DNA of 18,604 nt, taken from contig CALWWO010000099.1 in assembly GCA_944385265.1 (NCBI GenBank), positions 1 to 18,604 on the forward strand, written 5' to 3'. The stretch is from an uncultured Oscillospiraceae bacterium (GTDB lineage: Bacteria > Bacillota_A > Clostridia > Oscillospirales > Oscillospiraceae). This document shows, in pieces, positions 1 to 7,063 of this stretch (positions are counted from its first letter, which is position 1; each line of letters opens with the position of its first letter). The notes beneath the pieces were generated by a model that was not told where the DNA came from, did not search any database, and was given only the letters and a program-made list of their open reading frames with translations. The translations under genes and the position numbers were made by a program.

Positions 1-282
1 GGGACACCCGTTTTCGTCGACGCAAGCTCCGTATCGCTTGTTTTGCCCTTTCAGGCAAAAGTGCGCTCATTCCGCTGCGTCTCCTCTCAAAATCACAACC
101 GCTTCGCTGGGTTGTGATTTTGTAAAAAGAAATGGGTGTAAATCCCGCGTCGTTGCGACGCGGTAAAGAATGCCTCTTTAAAGGGGCGTAACAAAGGAGT
201 TGCGCTTTCGCGCAATAAATGGTATCGCCTTTCGGCGATAAAGGTTATTTGCCGGCGTGGAAATTCGTCGCTATATGCAAAA
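1..282. other. Gene-free segment with six consecutive hairpins
   Basis: No credible ORF lies here. Six inverted repeats follow one another: 41-60 (7-bp stem, TTTTGCC/GGCAAAA), 89-121 (12-bp perfect stem, AAAATCACAACC/GGTTGTGATTTT), 145-163 (8 bp, CCGCGTCG/CGACGCGG), 172-187 (8 bp with one G-U pair), 200-215 (6 bp, TTGCGC/GCGCAA) and 223-240 (7 bp, TATCGCC/GGCGATA). The last two share a TTTC loop. The segment could be a structured RNA, a dispersed palindromic element or the end of an upstream element cut by the window. Function not recognised. Confidence 0.6.
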
Positions 283-285
283 ATG

Positions 286-314
286 TTGAAGAAAAAATCG
301 CAGTATGATAGAAT
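286..314 (+). promoter_or_regulatory. Sigma-A type promoter of the radC-fumarase unit
   Basis: TTGAAG at 286-291 and TAGAAT at 309-314 are separated by exactly 17 bp. Transcription would start near 321. This places the ATG at 283 upstream of the transcript and supports the downstream ATG at 352 as the radC start. Confidence 0.5.
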
Positions 315-351
315 ATTGTTTTGTATAGAACGGGTGTTTGGAGCTGGTATA

Positions 352-1074
352 ATGTTGCATGACGGTCACCGAAAAAGAATTAAAAACAAATTTTTGGAAT
401 TCGGTCTCGATTCCTTCGATGATCACACCGTGCTGGAGCTTCTCCTATTTTTCTCTATTCCAAGAAGCGATACTAATCCGACGGCGCACATGCTCCTTGA
501 AGATTTCGGCGGTCTTTCAGCCGTGTTCGACGCGCCTTATGAAGAACTTTTGAAAAGTAAAGGGATCGGCAAAAGCTCCGCCGCCCTTATCAAGCTTATC
601 CCGCATATAGCGGAGCGTTATATAGTTTCAAAATCCATGGCGTCTTTCGTCATAAACACTCCATCGCAGGCAGGCGAATACCTTGCTCCGTATTTCTGCA
701 ACGAACTTGGCGAAGTCGTTTATATGATCTCGCTTGACGGCAAAGGCAAGGTGCTAAACTGCCGCAAGGTCTTTGACGGGAGCGTCTCCTCTCCGGAGCT
801 GAGAACTAAGAAAATCGTCGAAAGCGCTCTCTTTGACAACGCTACCGCAGTTATAATGGCGCACAACCATACAAACGGGATCGCGCTTCCCGATGACGAC
901 GATATCGCAATAACCCGCAAGATCGACAATGCGCTCAAGCTTATAGACGTCGTGCTTGTCGATCACATCATTGCAGCAGGCGACGACTTTATCTCGTTTT
1001 CCGATAACGGCTATTTCAAAAGCCAGTATAAAAAACAAGACGGAGGAAAAAAGGATGAGGGAAATAACGTTTGA
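352..1074 (+). CDS. radC: RadC-family JAMM protein, divergent paralogue
   Basis: A 240-residue RadC-family protein: an N-terminal helix-hairpin-helix-like part (residues about 1-90, with KSKGIGKSSA) followed by a JAB/JAMM metalloprotease-like domain. The metal motif is H171-N-H173-T-N-G...P...D184, and the upstream Glu121 of the fold is present. Canonical RadC has HNHPSG followed by PS; here Pro and Ser of the first part are Thr and Asn, and the Ser after the second Pro is Asp. The start at 352 is chosen because GGAG (340-343) sits 8 nt before it, because the ATG at 283 has no ribosome binding site and overlaps the promoter, and because the motif then falls at the same residue numbers as in the second RadC of this window. 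The historic DNA-repair role of RadC is not established; the molecular function is uncertain. The gene overlaps the next gene by 20 nt. Confidence 0.9.
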   Translation: MLHDGHRKRIKNKFLEFGLDSFDDHTVLELLLFFSIPRSDTNPTAHMLLEDFGGLSAVFDAPYEELLKSKGIGKSSAALIKLIPHIAERYIVSKSMASFVINTPSQAGEYLAPYFCNELGEVVYMISLDGKGKVLNCRKVFDGSVSSPELRTKKIVESALFDNATAVIMAHNHTNGIALPDDDDIAITRKIDNALKLIDVVLVDHIIAAGDDFISFSDNGYFKSQYKKQDGGKKDEGNNV

Positions 1075-1897
1075 ACAAATTGCCGATACGGTAGAGCGCC
1101 TGTGCATACAGGCGGCGACTATCCTTCCGGAGAGTACGGCGCGCGCTATCGAAAACGCCGCGCTGACAGAGCCCTCTCCGGCGGGGAAACAGGCTCTTTC
1201 CGATATAATCGAAAATTTTAAATACGCCCGCGTATCGGGTATACCGATTTGCCAGGACACCGGCATGGCTGTCATATTTGCCGACGTGGGGCAGGAGGTA
1301 CATATCACCGGCGGTCTTTTTAACGATGCCGTGAACGAAGGCGTCCGCCGCGGATATGAAAACGGTTATCTCCGCAAATCCGTCGTCTCGGACCCGTTCC
1401 GCCGCGTAAATACGGACGACAACACCCCCGCCGTTATACACACCACGCTTACGGCTGGCGACAAAATAAGCATAACAGTCGCTCCAAAAGGCTTTGGAAG
1501 CGAAAATATGAGCGCGATGAAAATGCTGCTCCCGTCGGATGGGATAGACGCGGCTATCGATTTTATCGCAGCCGTGGCGGCAAATGCCGGCTCTAACCCA
1601 TGTCCGCCGATCGTGGTCGGCGTGGGATTGGGCGGCACAGTCGAGCAGGCAGCCCTGCTTGCGAAAAAAGCCCTTGCCCGCGATATAGACGAGCGCAATC
1701 ACGACCCGTTTTATGCCGAGGCAGAGCAGGCGGCTCTCGACAAAATAAACGCCACCGGCATAGGTCCGTGCGGATACGGCGGGCGCACCACCGCTTTAGC
1801 TGTGAATATCGAGCAGTATCCAACACATATCGCCGGTCTTCCGTGCGTTGTGAACATCGGCTGCCATGCGACAAGGCACGCCCATGCAGTGATATGA
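1055..1897 (+). CDS. Class I fumarate hydratase / tartrate dehydratase, alpha subunit
   Basis: A 280-residue protein matching the alpha (N-terminal) subunit of two-subunit [4Fe-4S] fumarases and L(+)-tartrate dehydratases, which interconvert fumarate and malate or dehydrate tartrate. Three cysteines expected to bind the cluster are visible: in ICQDTG (about residue 62), in NPCPP with the following VGVGLGGT, and in the C-terminal GCHATRHA. The length is normal for the family and the C-terminus looks complete. The start at 1055 follows GGAGG (1042-1046), inside the end of radC, so the two are probably translationally coupled. The beta subunit, usually immediately downstream, is not present; only a 23-codon ORF starts at the overlapping ATGA (1894). 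Substrate (fumarate or tartrate) cannot be fixed from sequence. Such enzymes are oxygen-sensitive, which fits an anaerobe. Confidence 0.92.
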   Translation: MREITFEQIADTVERLCIQAATILPESTARAIENAALTEPSPAGKQALSDIIENFKYARVSGIPICQDTGMAVIFADVGQEVHITGGLFNDAVNEGVRRGYENGYLRKSVVSDPFRRVNTDDNTPAVIHTTLTAGDKISITVAPKGFGSENMSAMKMLLPSDGIDAAIDFIAAVAANAGSNPCPPIVVGVGLGGTVEQAALLAKKALARDIDERNHDPFYAEAEQAALDKINATGIGPCGYGGRTTALAVNIEQYPTHIAGLPCVVNIGCHATRHAHAVI

Positions 1898-2088
1898 GCT
1901 CAATAGGACGACAGTTTTGCAGCGTATCGCTTTCATCCGACGCAATAAAATTAACTTTTTGTTAAATCTGATAAATTTTATTGACTTTGCCTCTTCCTTT
2001 TTAGTGTGATTTGTTGTATAATATTAACAGTTCAGTCGAGGGAGAATAATATCCCCTTCGGCAGGCACTTTGAAAGGAGCTGAAACAA

Positions 2089-2628
2089 ATGAGGTTTACA
2101 TTCGTTGAAAAGAAGGTCAAGGCATCTGATTCTCTGCGCAGCTACTGCGAAAAGAAAATAAGCAAGCTGGACAGATTTTTCAGGACCGAGTCCGACGCGT
2201 ATATCACCTTCTCGATCGAGAGAGGACGCCATATCGCCGAGGTAACAATCAAAAATAACGGTATGTTCTACCGCGTAACTGAACAGACGGGAGATATGTA
2301 TGCCTCAATTGATTCTGCTGTCGCTTCGATAGAGCGGCAGATCCGTAAGAATAAGACGCGTCTCGCTAAAAGGCTGCGCGATGGTGCGTTTGAACGTGAG
2401 ATCCCGCCCGCCGTCGTCGATCAGGCAGAGGAGCCGGAAGAGGGCGAATTTGAGATCGTCCGTACGAAACGCTTCGCTATAAAGCCCATGACGCCGGAGG
2501 AGGCTATTCTTCAGATGAATCTTCTTGAGCATGAGTTTTTCGCGTTCAAAGACCAGGAAAACGACGACGCCTTTGCTATCGTCTACAAGCGCAAAAACGG
2601 CGGTTACGGTCTTATAGAGAGCGATTGA
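2089..2628 (+). CDS. hpf: Long-form ribosome hibernation promoting factor
   Basis: A 179-residue long-type HPF. Residues 1-100 form the YfiA/RaiA-like domain that occupies the mRNA/tRNA channel of the 30S subunit (basic stretch IRKNKTRLAKRLR). Residues about 120-176 form the C-terminal dimerisation domain (VRTKRFAIKPMTPEEAILQM, then HEFFAF and VVYKR-like AIVYKRKNGGYGLIE), which in Firmicutes drives formation of 100S ribosome dimers in stationary phase. A linker rich in acidic residues and Pro joins them. The start follows AAAGGAG at 2073-2079. A TATAAT -10 lies at 2017-2022 but no good -35 is seen at the right distance, so an alternative sigma factor or an activator may act. The gene stands alone and is closed by a strong terminator. 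Confidence 0.95.
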   Translation: MRFTFVEKKVKASDSLRSYCEKKISKLDRFFRTESDAYITFSIERGRHIAEVTIKNNGMFYRVTEQTGDMYASIDSAVASIERQIRKNKTRLAKRLRDGAFEREIPPAVVDQAEEPEEGEFEIVRTKRFAIKPMTPEEAILQMNLLEHEFFAFKDQENDDAFAIVYKRKNGGYGLIESD

Positions 2629-2657
2629 GAGCATTATAAAAGCACATAAAGCATGAA

Positions 2658-2687
2658 GGGACGCTTATTTTTAAGCGTCCCTTTTCT
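2658..2687 (+). terminator. Rho-independent terminator of hpf
   Basis: Perfect 10-bp stem GGGACGCTTA/TAAGCGTCCC with a TTTT loop, followed by TTTTCT, 30 nt after the hpf stop. Confidence 0.9.
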
Positions 2688-2699
2688 ATATGACATATT

Positions 2700-2729
2700 A
2701 AAAATCGGCGCATTTTTTGACAACGCCGA
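2700..2729 (-). terminator. Terminator of bofA
   Basis: On the minus strand a 6-bp stem TCGGCG/CGCCGA (2724-2729 with 2705-2710) is followed by a run of five T, about 43 nt past the bofA stop. It converges with the hpf terminator. Confidence 0.6.
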
Positions 2730-2771
2730 AACGCAGACCCGGTAAAATCAGACCGGCAAAATCCGATACAC

Positions 2772-3038
2772 TTATATAAGCCCAGCCCATTGCAGGACAA
2801 AGAGGAAAATAACGCCCGGTATCCCGAATATTCCCGCGATTATACAGCTTAACCAGCTTATCGCTATTTCAAGCCCGATATACGCGCCGAGAAAATTTAT
2901 TATCATAAGCGTTACAAGTCCCGAAAGCGCATTTAAAAGCAGCTTGAACGCAAGCTTTATCGGCGCCTTCAGTAATTTCCCTATAATGACCGCGGCGGCG
3001 ATCACGAGGACGACGGCTAAAATATACGGCTGATCCAT
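2772..3038 (-). CDS. bofA: BofA-family pro-sigma-K processing inhibitor
   Basis: An 88-residue small membrane protein with two to three hydrophobic segments (about 5-22, 30-62 and 66-86) and a C-terminal GIPGV motif typical of BofA/YaaK-region proteins. In Bacillus BofA holds the SpoIVFB protease inactive with SpoIVFA in the outer forespore membrane until engulfment is complete, delaying sigma-K maturation. That role here is inferred from the family. The usual recR neighbour is absent and the gene stands alone between hpf (convergent) and a long GC-rich intergenic region. Only a weak, distant ribosome binding site (AAGGGTG) is seen before the ATG. The gene supports a spore-forming ancestry. 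Confidence 0.85.
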   Translation of the reverse strand: MDQPYILAVVLVIAAAVIIGKLLKAPIKLAFKLLLNALSGLVTLMIINFLGAYIGLEIAISWLSCIIAGIFGIPGVIFLFVLQWAGLI

Positions 3039-3527
3039 AATAATAATATCGCACCCTTCCGAGCAAAAATTTCAAAAAATTGCCTGTTTTAAACTTATTA
3101 AAACGCACATAATAGCACCAGACACGAAAGCCGGCTTTCAATCAGACCGGTGCAAATGGCAATAAGCCTTTATGCGAATGGTCAAAAGCAGGCGGTCCGC
3201 AAGCCCGCGCCGAAAGGCGGTGAGGAACGGATATGTTAAAAAGTGTCAGGTATCCGGAAACACCGGCGCCATGCCGGCGTAAAGCGGCATCCGCTATCTG
3301 CGGAGTATTTTATCCGGCGCAGCATCTCGCCGGCTGGCGGCATATTGATATGCCTGTCATAAGGCGCGCGGCGTTATCCGCAAAGGATACCGGCGGCGGC
3401 TGTATATAAATTTGCAGCCGCCGCTTTGTCGTACGCGTTACATAACGGCGGCTATAATTTTATCACACGGCGGCGTTTATTTCAATTTACACTTTTCCCA
3501 ACCCCGGCGCGCATACCGGAAACAGTT
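3039..3527. other. Intergenic, GC-rich inverted repeats, no gene
   Basis: No convincing ORF. It holds a 14-bp perfect palindrome GAAAGCCGGCTTTC (3126-3139), a GNRA-type hairpin CGCC-GAAA-GGCG near 3210, several CCGGCG-rich inverted repeats (3260-3345) and a 10-bp perfect hairpin GCGGCGGCTG/CAGCCGCCGC (3393-3424, loop 12 nt). The density of pairing suggests a structured RNA or palindromic repeats. I could not match it to a known riboswitch class. Confidence 0.5.
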
Positions 3528-3560
3528 AAAACCGGCGAGGTCTTATATCCCGCCGGTTTT
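3528..3560 (-). terminator. Terminator downstream of the first MATE gene
   Basis: 10-bp perfect stem AAAACCGGCG/CGCCGGTTTT separated by 13 nt, lying 10 nt beyond the MATE stop on the minus strand. A T-rich run (TTATTTTT) flanks the plus-strand side, so it may act in both directions. Confidence 0.75.
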
Positions 3561-3569
3561 TTATTTTTA

Positions 3570-4952
3570 TCACACCGCATGACCATGGAGCGGCTTTTTA
3601 TGCCAAAGCGATATTTTCGGAAGTTTTTTGTGGACGACCGATTTGAAGTACAATATCTCCGCCGCAGCGGTGATGAACCATGAGAAGATGTACAGCGTGT
3701 AAAGCGACGATATCGTGCCGAAATACGCAAACACCGTATATATCCACACTACGCGGAAAACACACACGCCAACAATGACGATAATAGTCGGGACAAAGCT
3801 CTCTCCAAGGCTTCTGGCAGCAGAGATAGTGCAGTCCATAAACGCGGAGAACGCGTACGACAGACCCATTATCATCATTCTGCTCATCCCGGCGTTTATA
3901 ACCTCCGGGTCGGGTGAAAACAGCGACAGGAACTGCGGCGCGAATATAACGAGCGCGATACCGAGCACAGCTCCGGCTGCGAACGAATACGCCAGGCTCA
4001 CACGGTAGCACTGCATCATGCGCACCGGTCTTCCCGCGCCGTAATTCTGGCTCATAAAGCTGCTGCACGCGGTGTAAAACGCCGACATAACAGTGTACAC
4101 TATATTGTCCGCATTGGCAGCCGCAGAATTTCCCGCGACCATCGTCGCGTCAAACGTATTTACGCCGAGCTGGATAAACATGTTCGATATATGGAAAATG
4201 CTGCCCTGAAGTCCGGCAGGTATCCCCAAAACGAGGATATCCTTCGCCTTATCGCCTGTTATACGGAGTTTCCTAAGCGAGAGAGCATAATCTCCCTTTG
4301 CCCGCGCAAGGGAAACGACGATGAGCACGGCTGAAACATATTGCGAGATGACGCTCGCTATCGCGACGCCGGCGGCGTCCAGATGCCACACGATGACAAA
4401 ATACAGATTGAGCACTACGTTTATTACCCCTGCGAGCGCGAGGTATAAAAGCGGTTTTTTCGTATCGCCGATCGCGCTGAAAACGGCATTTCCGAAATTA
4501 TATACGGCAAGCGCCGGCATGCCGAGGAAATATATTTTCAGGTACAGCTCGGCAAGATCGACAAGCTCGTTTTTCGTCTTGAGCAGGACAAGTATCCCGC
4601 GCGAGCATATCTGTCCCGCCACCATTATGACTATACCGGCGATCAAACAGATTATCGCGGCCGTATGTATCGTATCGCCAAGCTGCTTATTATCGCGCGA
4701 TCCGAAATATCTCGCCACGAGGATATTTACGGCGCCGCCCAGCCCTATAAGGAATCCGGTGAACAGCGCGACTACCGTCGTGGTGGAGCCTACCGCGCCA
4801 AGCGGTATCGGTCCGGCATATCGCCCGACGACGGCAATATCCGACATGTTGAAGAGTACCTGAAGAAGATTTGAGAGGACGAGAGGGATGCTGAATGCAA
4901 TTATCTGCTTTCCGAGCGGACCGCGCGTCATATTCTGCAAATTCTGTTTCAT
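3570..4952 (-). CDS. MATE family efflux transporter (first copy)
   Basis: A 460-residue integral membrane protein with about 12 predicted helices in two homologous halves, the MATE (multidrug and toxic compound extrusion) layout. Recognisable points are the N-terminal GPLGKQIIAFSIPLVLSNLLQ-like first helix, FNMSDIAVVGRYAG in helix 1-2, FSAIGDTKKPL in the middle of the first half, and the corresponding SAARSLGESFVPT in the second half. MATE proteins export drugs or metabolites using Na+ or H+ gradients; the substrate cannot be deduced. Gene start: GGAGG lies 13 nt before the ATG, a rather long spacing. It has its own promoter (5057-5085) with a short hairpin leader. A second, clearly different MATE gene lies upstream on the same strand. 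Confidence 0.93.
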   Translation of the reverse strand: MKQNLQNMTRGPLGKQIIAFSIPLVLSNLLQVLFNMSDIAVVGRYAGPIPLGAVGSTTTVVALFTGFLIGLGGAVNILVARYFGSRDNKQLGDTIHTAAIICLIAGIVIMVAGQICSRGILVLLKTKNELVDLAELYLKIYFLGMPALAVYNFGNAVFSAIGDTKKPLLYLALAGVINVVLNLYFVIVWHLDAAGVAIASVISQYVSAVLIVVSLARAKGDYALSLRKLRITGDKAKDILVLGIPAGLQGSIFHISNMFIQLGVNTFDATMVAGNSAAANADNIVYTVMSAFYTACSSFMSQNYGAGRPVRMMQCYRVSLAYSFAAGAVLGIALVIFAPQFLSLFSPDPEVINAGMSRMMIMGLSYAFSAFMDCTISAARSLGESFVPTIIVIVGVCVFRVVWIYTVFAYFGTISSLYTLYIFSWFITAAAEILYFKSVVHKKLPKISLWHKKPLHGHAV

Positions 4953-5056
4953 TTACTTTTTGTTTCCTCCTTGGAAAACCGGCTTTAAAATTTTTTCTCT
5001 TTAGCGCCGTCTTAGCGCCGTCGGGGAGGAGGGCTTCCTCCCTCCGGCAAAGACGT

Positions 5057-5085
5057 ATTCTAGCACAGAAGATTTTGACAATCAA
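5057..5085 (-). promoter_or_regulatory. Promoter of the first MATE gene
   Basis: On the minus strand TTGATT (5080-5085), 17 bp, then TAGAAT (5057-5062) preceded by TGC, an extended -10. The resulting leader of about 100 nt contains a GC-rich hairpin (about 5018-5048, GGGAGGA/TCCTCCC core). Confidence 0.6.
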
Positions 5086-5105
5086 TACCTTTTTTGCATT
5101 TTAAA

Positions 5106-5336
5106 AAAATTTTTTACGCGCCGTGTTTTGAGGTCAAAACGTCGGATTTCAGCCGTAAATACCCGGCAAACCGCAGGGTGCGGCATACGGGCATACGGGA
5201 CGGCGGCGCGGGGCGATACGGACGCGGCATGATACGGCAGGCGCGGCGTAAGCTCCGGCATAGCGCGGGCTCCGGCATAGGCAGCGGCGCGGGCTTTGTC
5301 ATAGACAGCGGCGCAGCGCAGGCAATGCGGCGCAAG
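5106..5336. repeat. GC-rich low-complexity spacer with imperfect repeats
   Basis: No gene. Imperfect direct repeats include GGCATACGG/GGCATACGGG near 5181-5200 and two copies of a CAGCGGCGCGGGCT / CAGCGGCGCAGCGC type segment (5282-5320), with repeated CCGGCATAG. The composition is far more GC-rich than the flanking AT-rich promoter and resembles the 14,930-15,285 segment. Confidence 0.45.
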
Positions 5337-5382
5337 TGCAAAAAACTCCGGCGGGTGATAAAACCCGCCGGAGTTTTTTGCA
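5337..5382. terminator. Strong bidirectional terminator after the second MATE gene
   Basis: A 19-bp perfect stem (5337-5355 with 5364-5382; core CTCCGGCGGG/CCCGCCGGAG) with an 8-nt loop and six A/T on both sides, so U-tracts exist on either strand. It lies 30 nt past the stop of the minus-strand MATE gene. Confidence 0.9.
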
Positions 5383-5412
5383 TTATCGCTATTTTATTTT
5401 TGTGTCCATGCC

Positions 5413-6921
5413 TTACGGCTGCCCTTTCAGTCTTATATTCTTCCACTTTCCGGAACGATATCTCAAAACGATGAGCAGCGAGCGCAGGCACTGGTCGCAG
5501 GCAAGCGCGATCCATGCGCCCCAGAGACCCCAGTGGAACACGCGTATCATCAGCATAGCCAGCGACGCCCTTACAAACAGCACGGTGACAAGCATGACGA
5601 TAGCGGTATACCTTGTATCGCCCGCGCCGCGTAAGCCGCCGGCAACTATGAACTGGGTAGCCTGCACCGGCTGCAGGAATGCCACAAGCATCAGTATATT
5701 TCCGCCCCACCGGACGATCTCCGGCGTCTGATTATACAGCCAGACGATGTCCCCGCCGAAGAAGAACATCAAAACGCCGACAACGGCGGAGCACGCCATA
5801 CCGATATGCTGCGTGTGCCGTATAAATATCTCCGCCATATCGTGCCTGCTTTTTCCAAGGCTCTGTCCCACAAGCGTCGTCGCCGCGTTTCCGAACGCCT
5901 GACCGATCATAAACGTCATCGCCTGTATATTCATACATACCTGATGCGTCGCATACTGCGTGTCTCCAAGGTCGGTGACCGCCCTTGTGAATATAATCAT
6001 ACCGGCGCGCATGAAAAGCTGCTCGACCATCGAGGGGAAACCTATCGCGACAACGTTGTTCATGATCGTCGCATCGAATTTGAACATATTTTTCTTAAAC
6101 TCAAGATACACATATCTCTTTTTTGAGAGAACGATATAAAGCGCGATGAAGAACGCGACCATCTGACCGATAACGGTTGCTATCGACGCACCGGCGACGT
6201 CCATCTCCGGGAAGCCGCATTTGCCGTAAATAAGGAAATAATTGAATATGAGGTTTACTACGTTTGATATGATGTTGTACACCATCGGCGTTTTCGTGTC
6301 GCCTATACCTCTGAGAACGGCGGTACACGTAAACGTCACCGCGAGCGGGACAAAGCCGTACATCTGGATACGGAAATACTCCGCCGCGTAAGCCATCGTC
6401 TCTTCCGAAATACCGGTGCCGGCGATGAATCTTATCAGCTCCTCGTCAAAAAACGCGCCGAAAACGGCGAATATAGCCGAAAGAACAAGATTAAGCAGGA
6501 TAGCCTGCCTGAAAACCGTGTTTGCCTTTTCGCGGTTTTTCTGCCCGCGGAATCGCGCCACCATCGCCGTCGCGCCGACGTTGAGCGCCTGTATCATGGT
6601 CATAAGTAAAAATTTCGGCTGTGCGCTGAGTCCTACGGCAGAGAGTGCCATTACGCCGAGCTGCCCGGGAAGCTGACCGACCATTATCTGATCCGCCATG
6701 CTCGTAAGCTGGGTTAGCACCAGCTCAAGGAAAGACGGCCACGCGATTCGCGTGATATCCTTATAGATAGTCTTGCTTGTCAGCCCCTCCGGCATTTTTG
6801 CCCTTCCGCGCCTGTCTTTTTCAAACTCTTGCCCCGGTTTCCCGTTAGGCAGATCATCCAGGCTGGTTTTTATCAGCTTTACCTCTTTTTCCGTTTTCGG
6901 TATTGCTTTGTCTAAGCCCAT
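5413..6921 (-). CDS. MATE family efflux transporter (second copy)
   Basis: A 502-residue MATE transporter with about 12 membrane helices. A polar, charged N-terminal extension of about 50 residues (KDRRGRAKMPEGL) precedes helix 1 (ITRIAWPSFLELVLTQLTSM), where the motif MADQIMVGQLPG is typical. The halves repeat the pattern CTAVLRGIGDTKTPM (about 205-219) and VAGGLRGAGDTRYTA (about 437-451). The export substrate is unknown. The start is set by AGGAGG 11 nt before the ATG. It is transcribed from its own promoter (6961-6988) and closed by the strong terminator at 5337-5382. It belongs to a different MATE subgroup from the downstream copy, so the pair is not a recent duplication. Confidence 0.93.
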   Translation of the reverse strand: MGLDKAIPKTEKEVKLIKTSLDDLPNGKPGQEFEKDRRGRAKMPEGLTSKTIYKDITRIAWPSFLELVLTQLTSMADQIMVGQLPGQLGVMALSAVGLSAQPKFLLMTMIQALNVGATAMVARFRGQKNREKANTVFRQAILLNLVLSAIFAVFGAFFDEELIRFIAGTGISEETMAYAAEYFRIQMYGFVPLAVTFTCTAVLRGIGDTKTPMVYNIISNVVNLIFNYFLIYGKCGFPEMDVAGASIATVIGQMVAFFIALYIVLSKKRYVYLEFKKNMFKFDATIMNNVVAIGFPSMVEQLFMRAGMIIFTRAVTDLGDTQYATHQVCMNIQAMTFMIGQAFGNAATTLVGQSLGKSRHDMAEIFIRHTQHIGMACSAVVGVLMFFFGGDIVWLYNQTPEIVRWGGNILMLVAFLQPVQATQFIVAGGLRGAGDTRYTAIVMLVTVLFVRASLAMLMIRVFHWGLWGAWIALACDQCLRSLLIVLRYRSGKWKNIRLKGQP

Positions 6922-6960
6922 TCGTTGCAGTTCCTCCTAAAATTACTATATTTTTTAATA

Positions 6961-6988
6961 ATTATATACCTTCCGAAACAATTTGCAA
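6961..6988 (-). promoter_or_regulatory. Promoter of the second MATE gene
   Basis: On the minus strand TTGCAA (6983-6988), 16 bp, then a perfect TATAAT (6961-6966), in an AT-rich stretch upstream of the ribosome binding site. Confidence 0.6.
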
Positions 6989-7063
6989 TAGATACCATAC
7001 AATATTGACCGTTAAATTTTTTTCTCACTGAAAATGCAAAAATTATGTCAGCGCCTTTTGGTT

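Noticed and set aside
283..351. Longer radC start at the ATG at 283
   Set aside because: No ribosome binding site, it lies over the promoter, and the ATG at 352 has GGAG at 8 nt and aligns with the other RadC.
956..1054. Longer start of the fumarase alpha subunit at 956
   Set aside because: The extra residues are out-of-frame radC sequence; the ATG at 1055 has GGAGG and the family N-terminus.
3140..3300. Cobalamin, SRP or RNase P-like RNA suggested by GTCAGGT and GAGGAA words
   Set aside because: Only short word matches; the conserved cores of these RNAs are missing.
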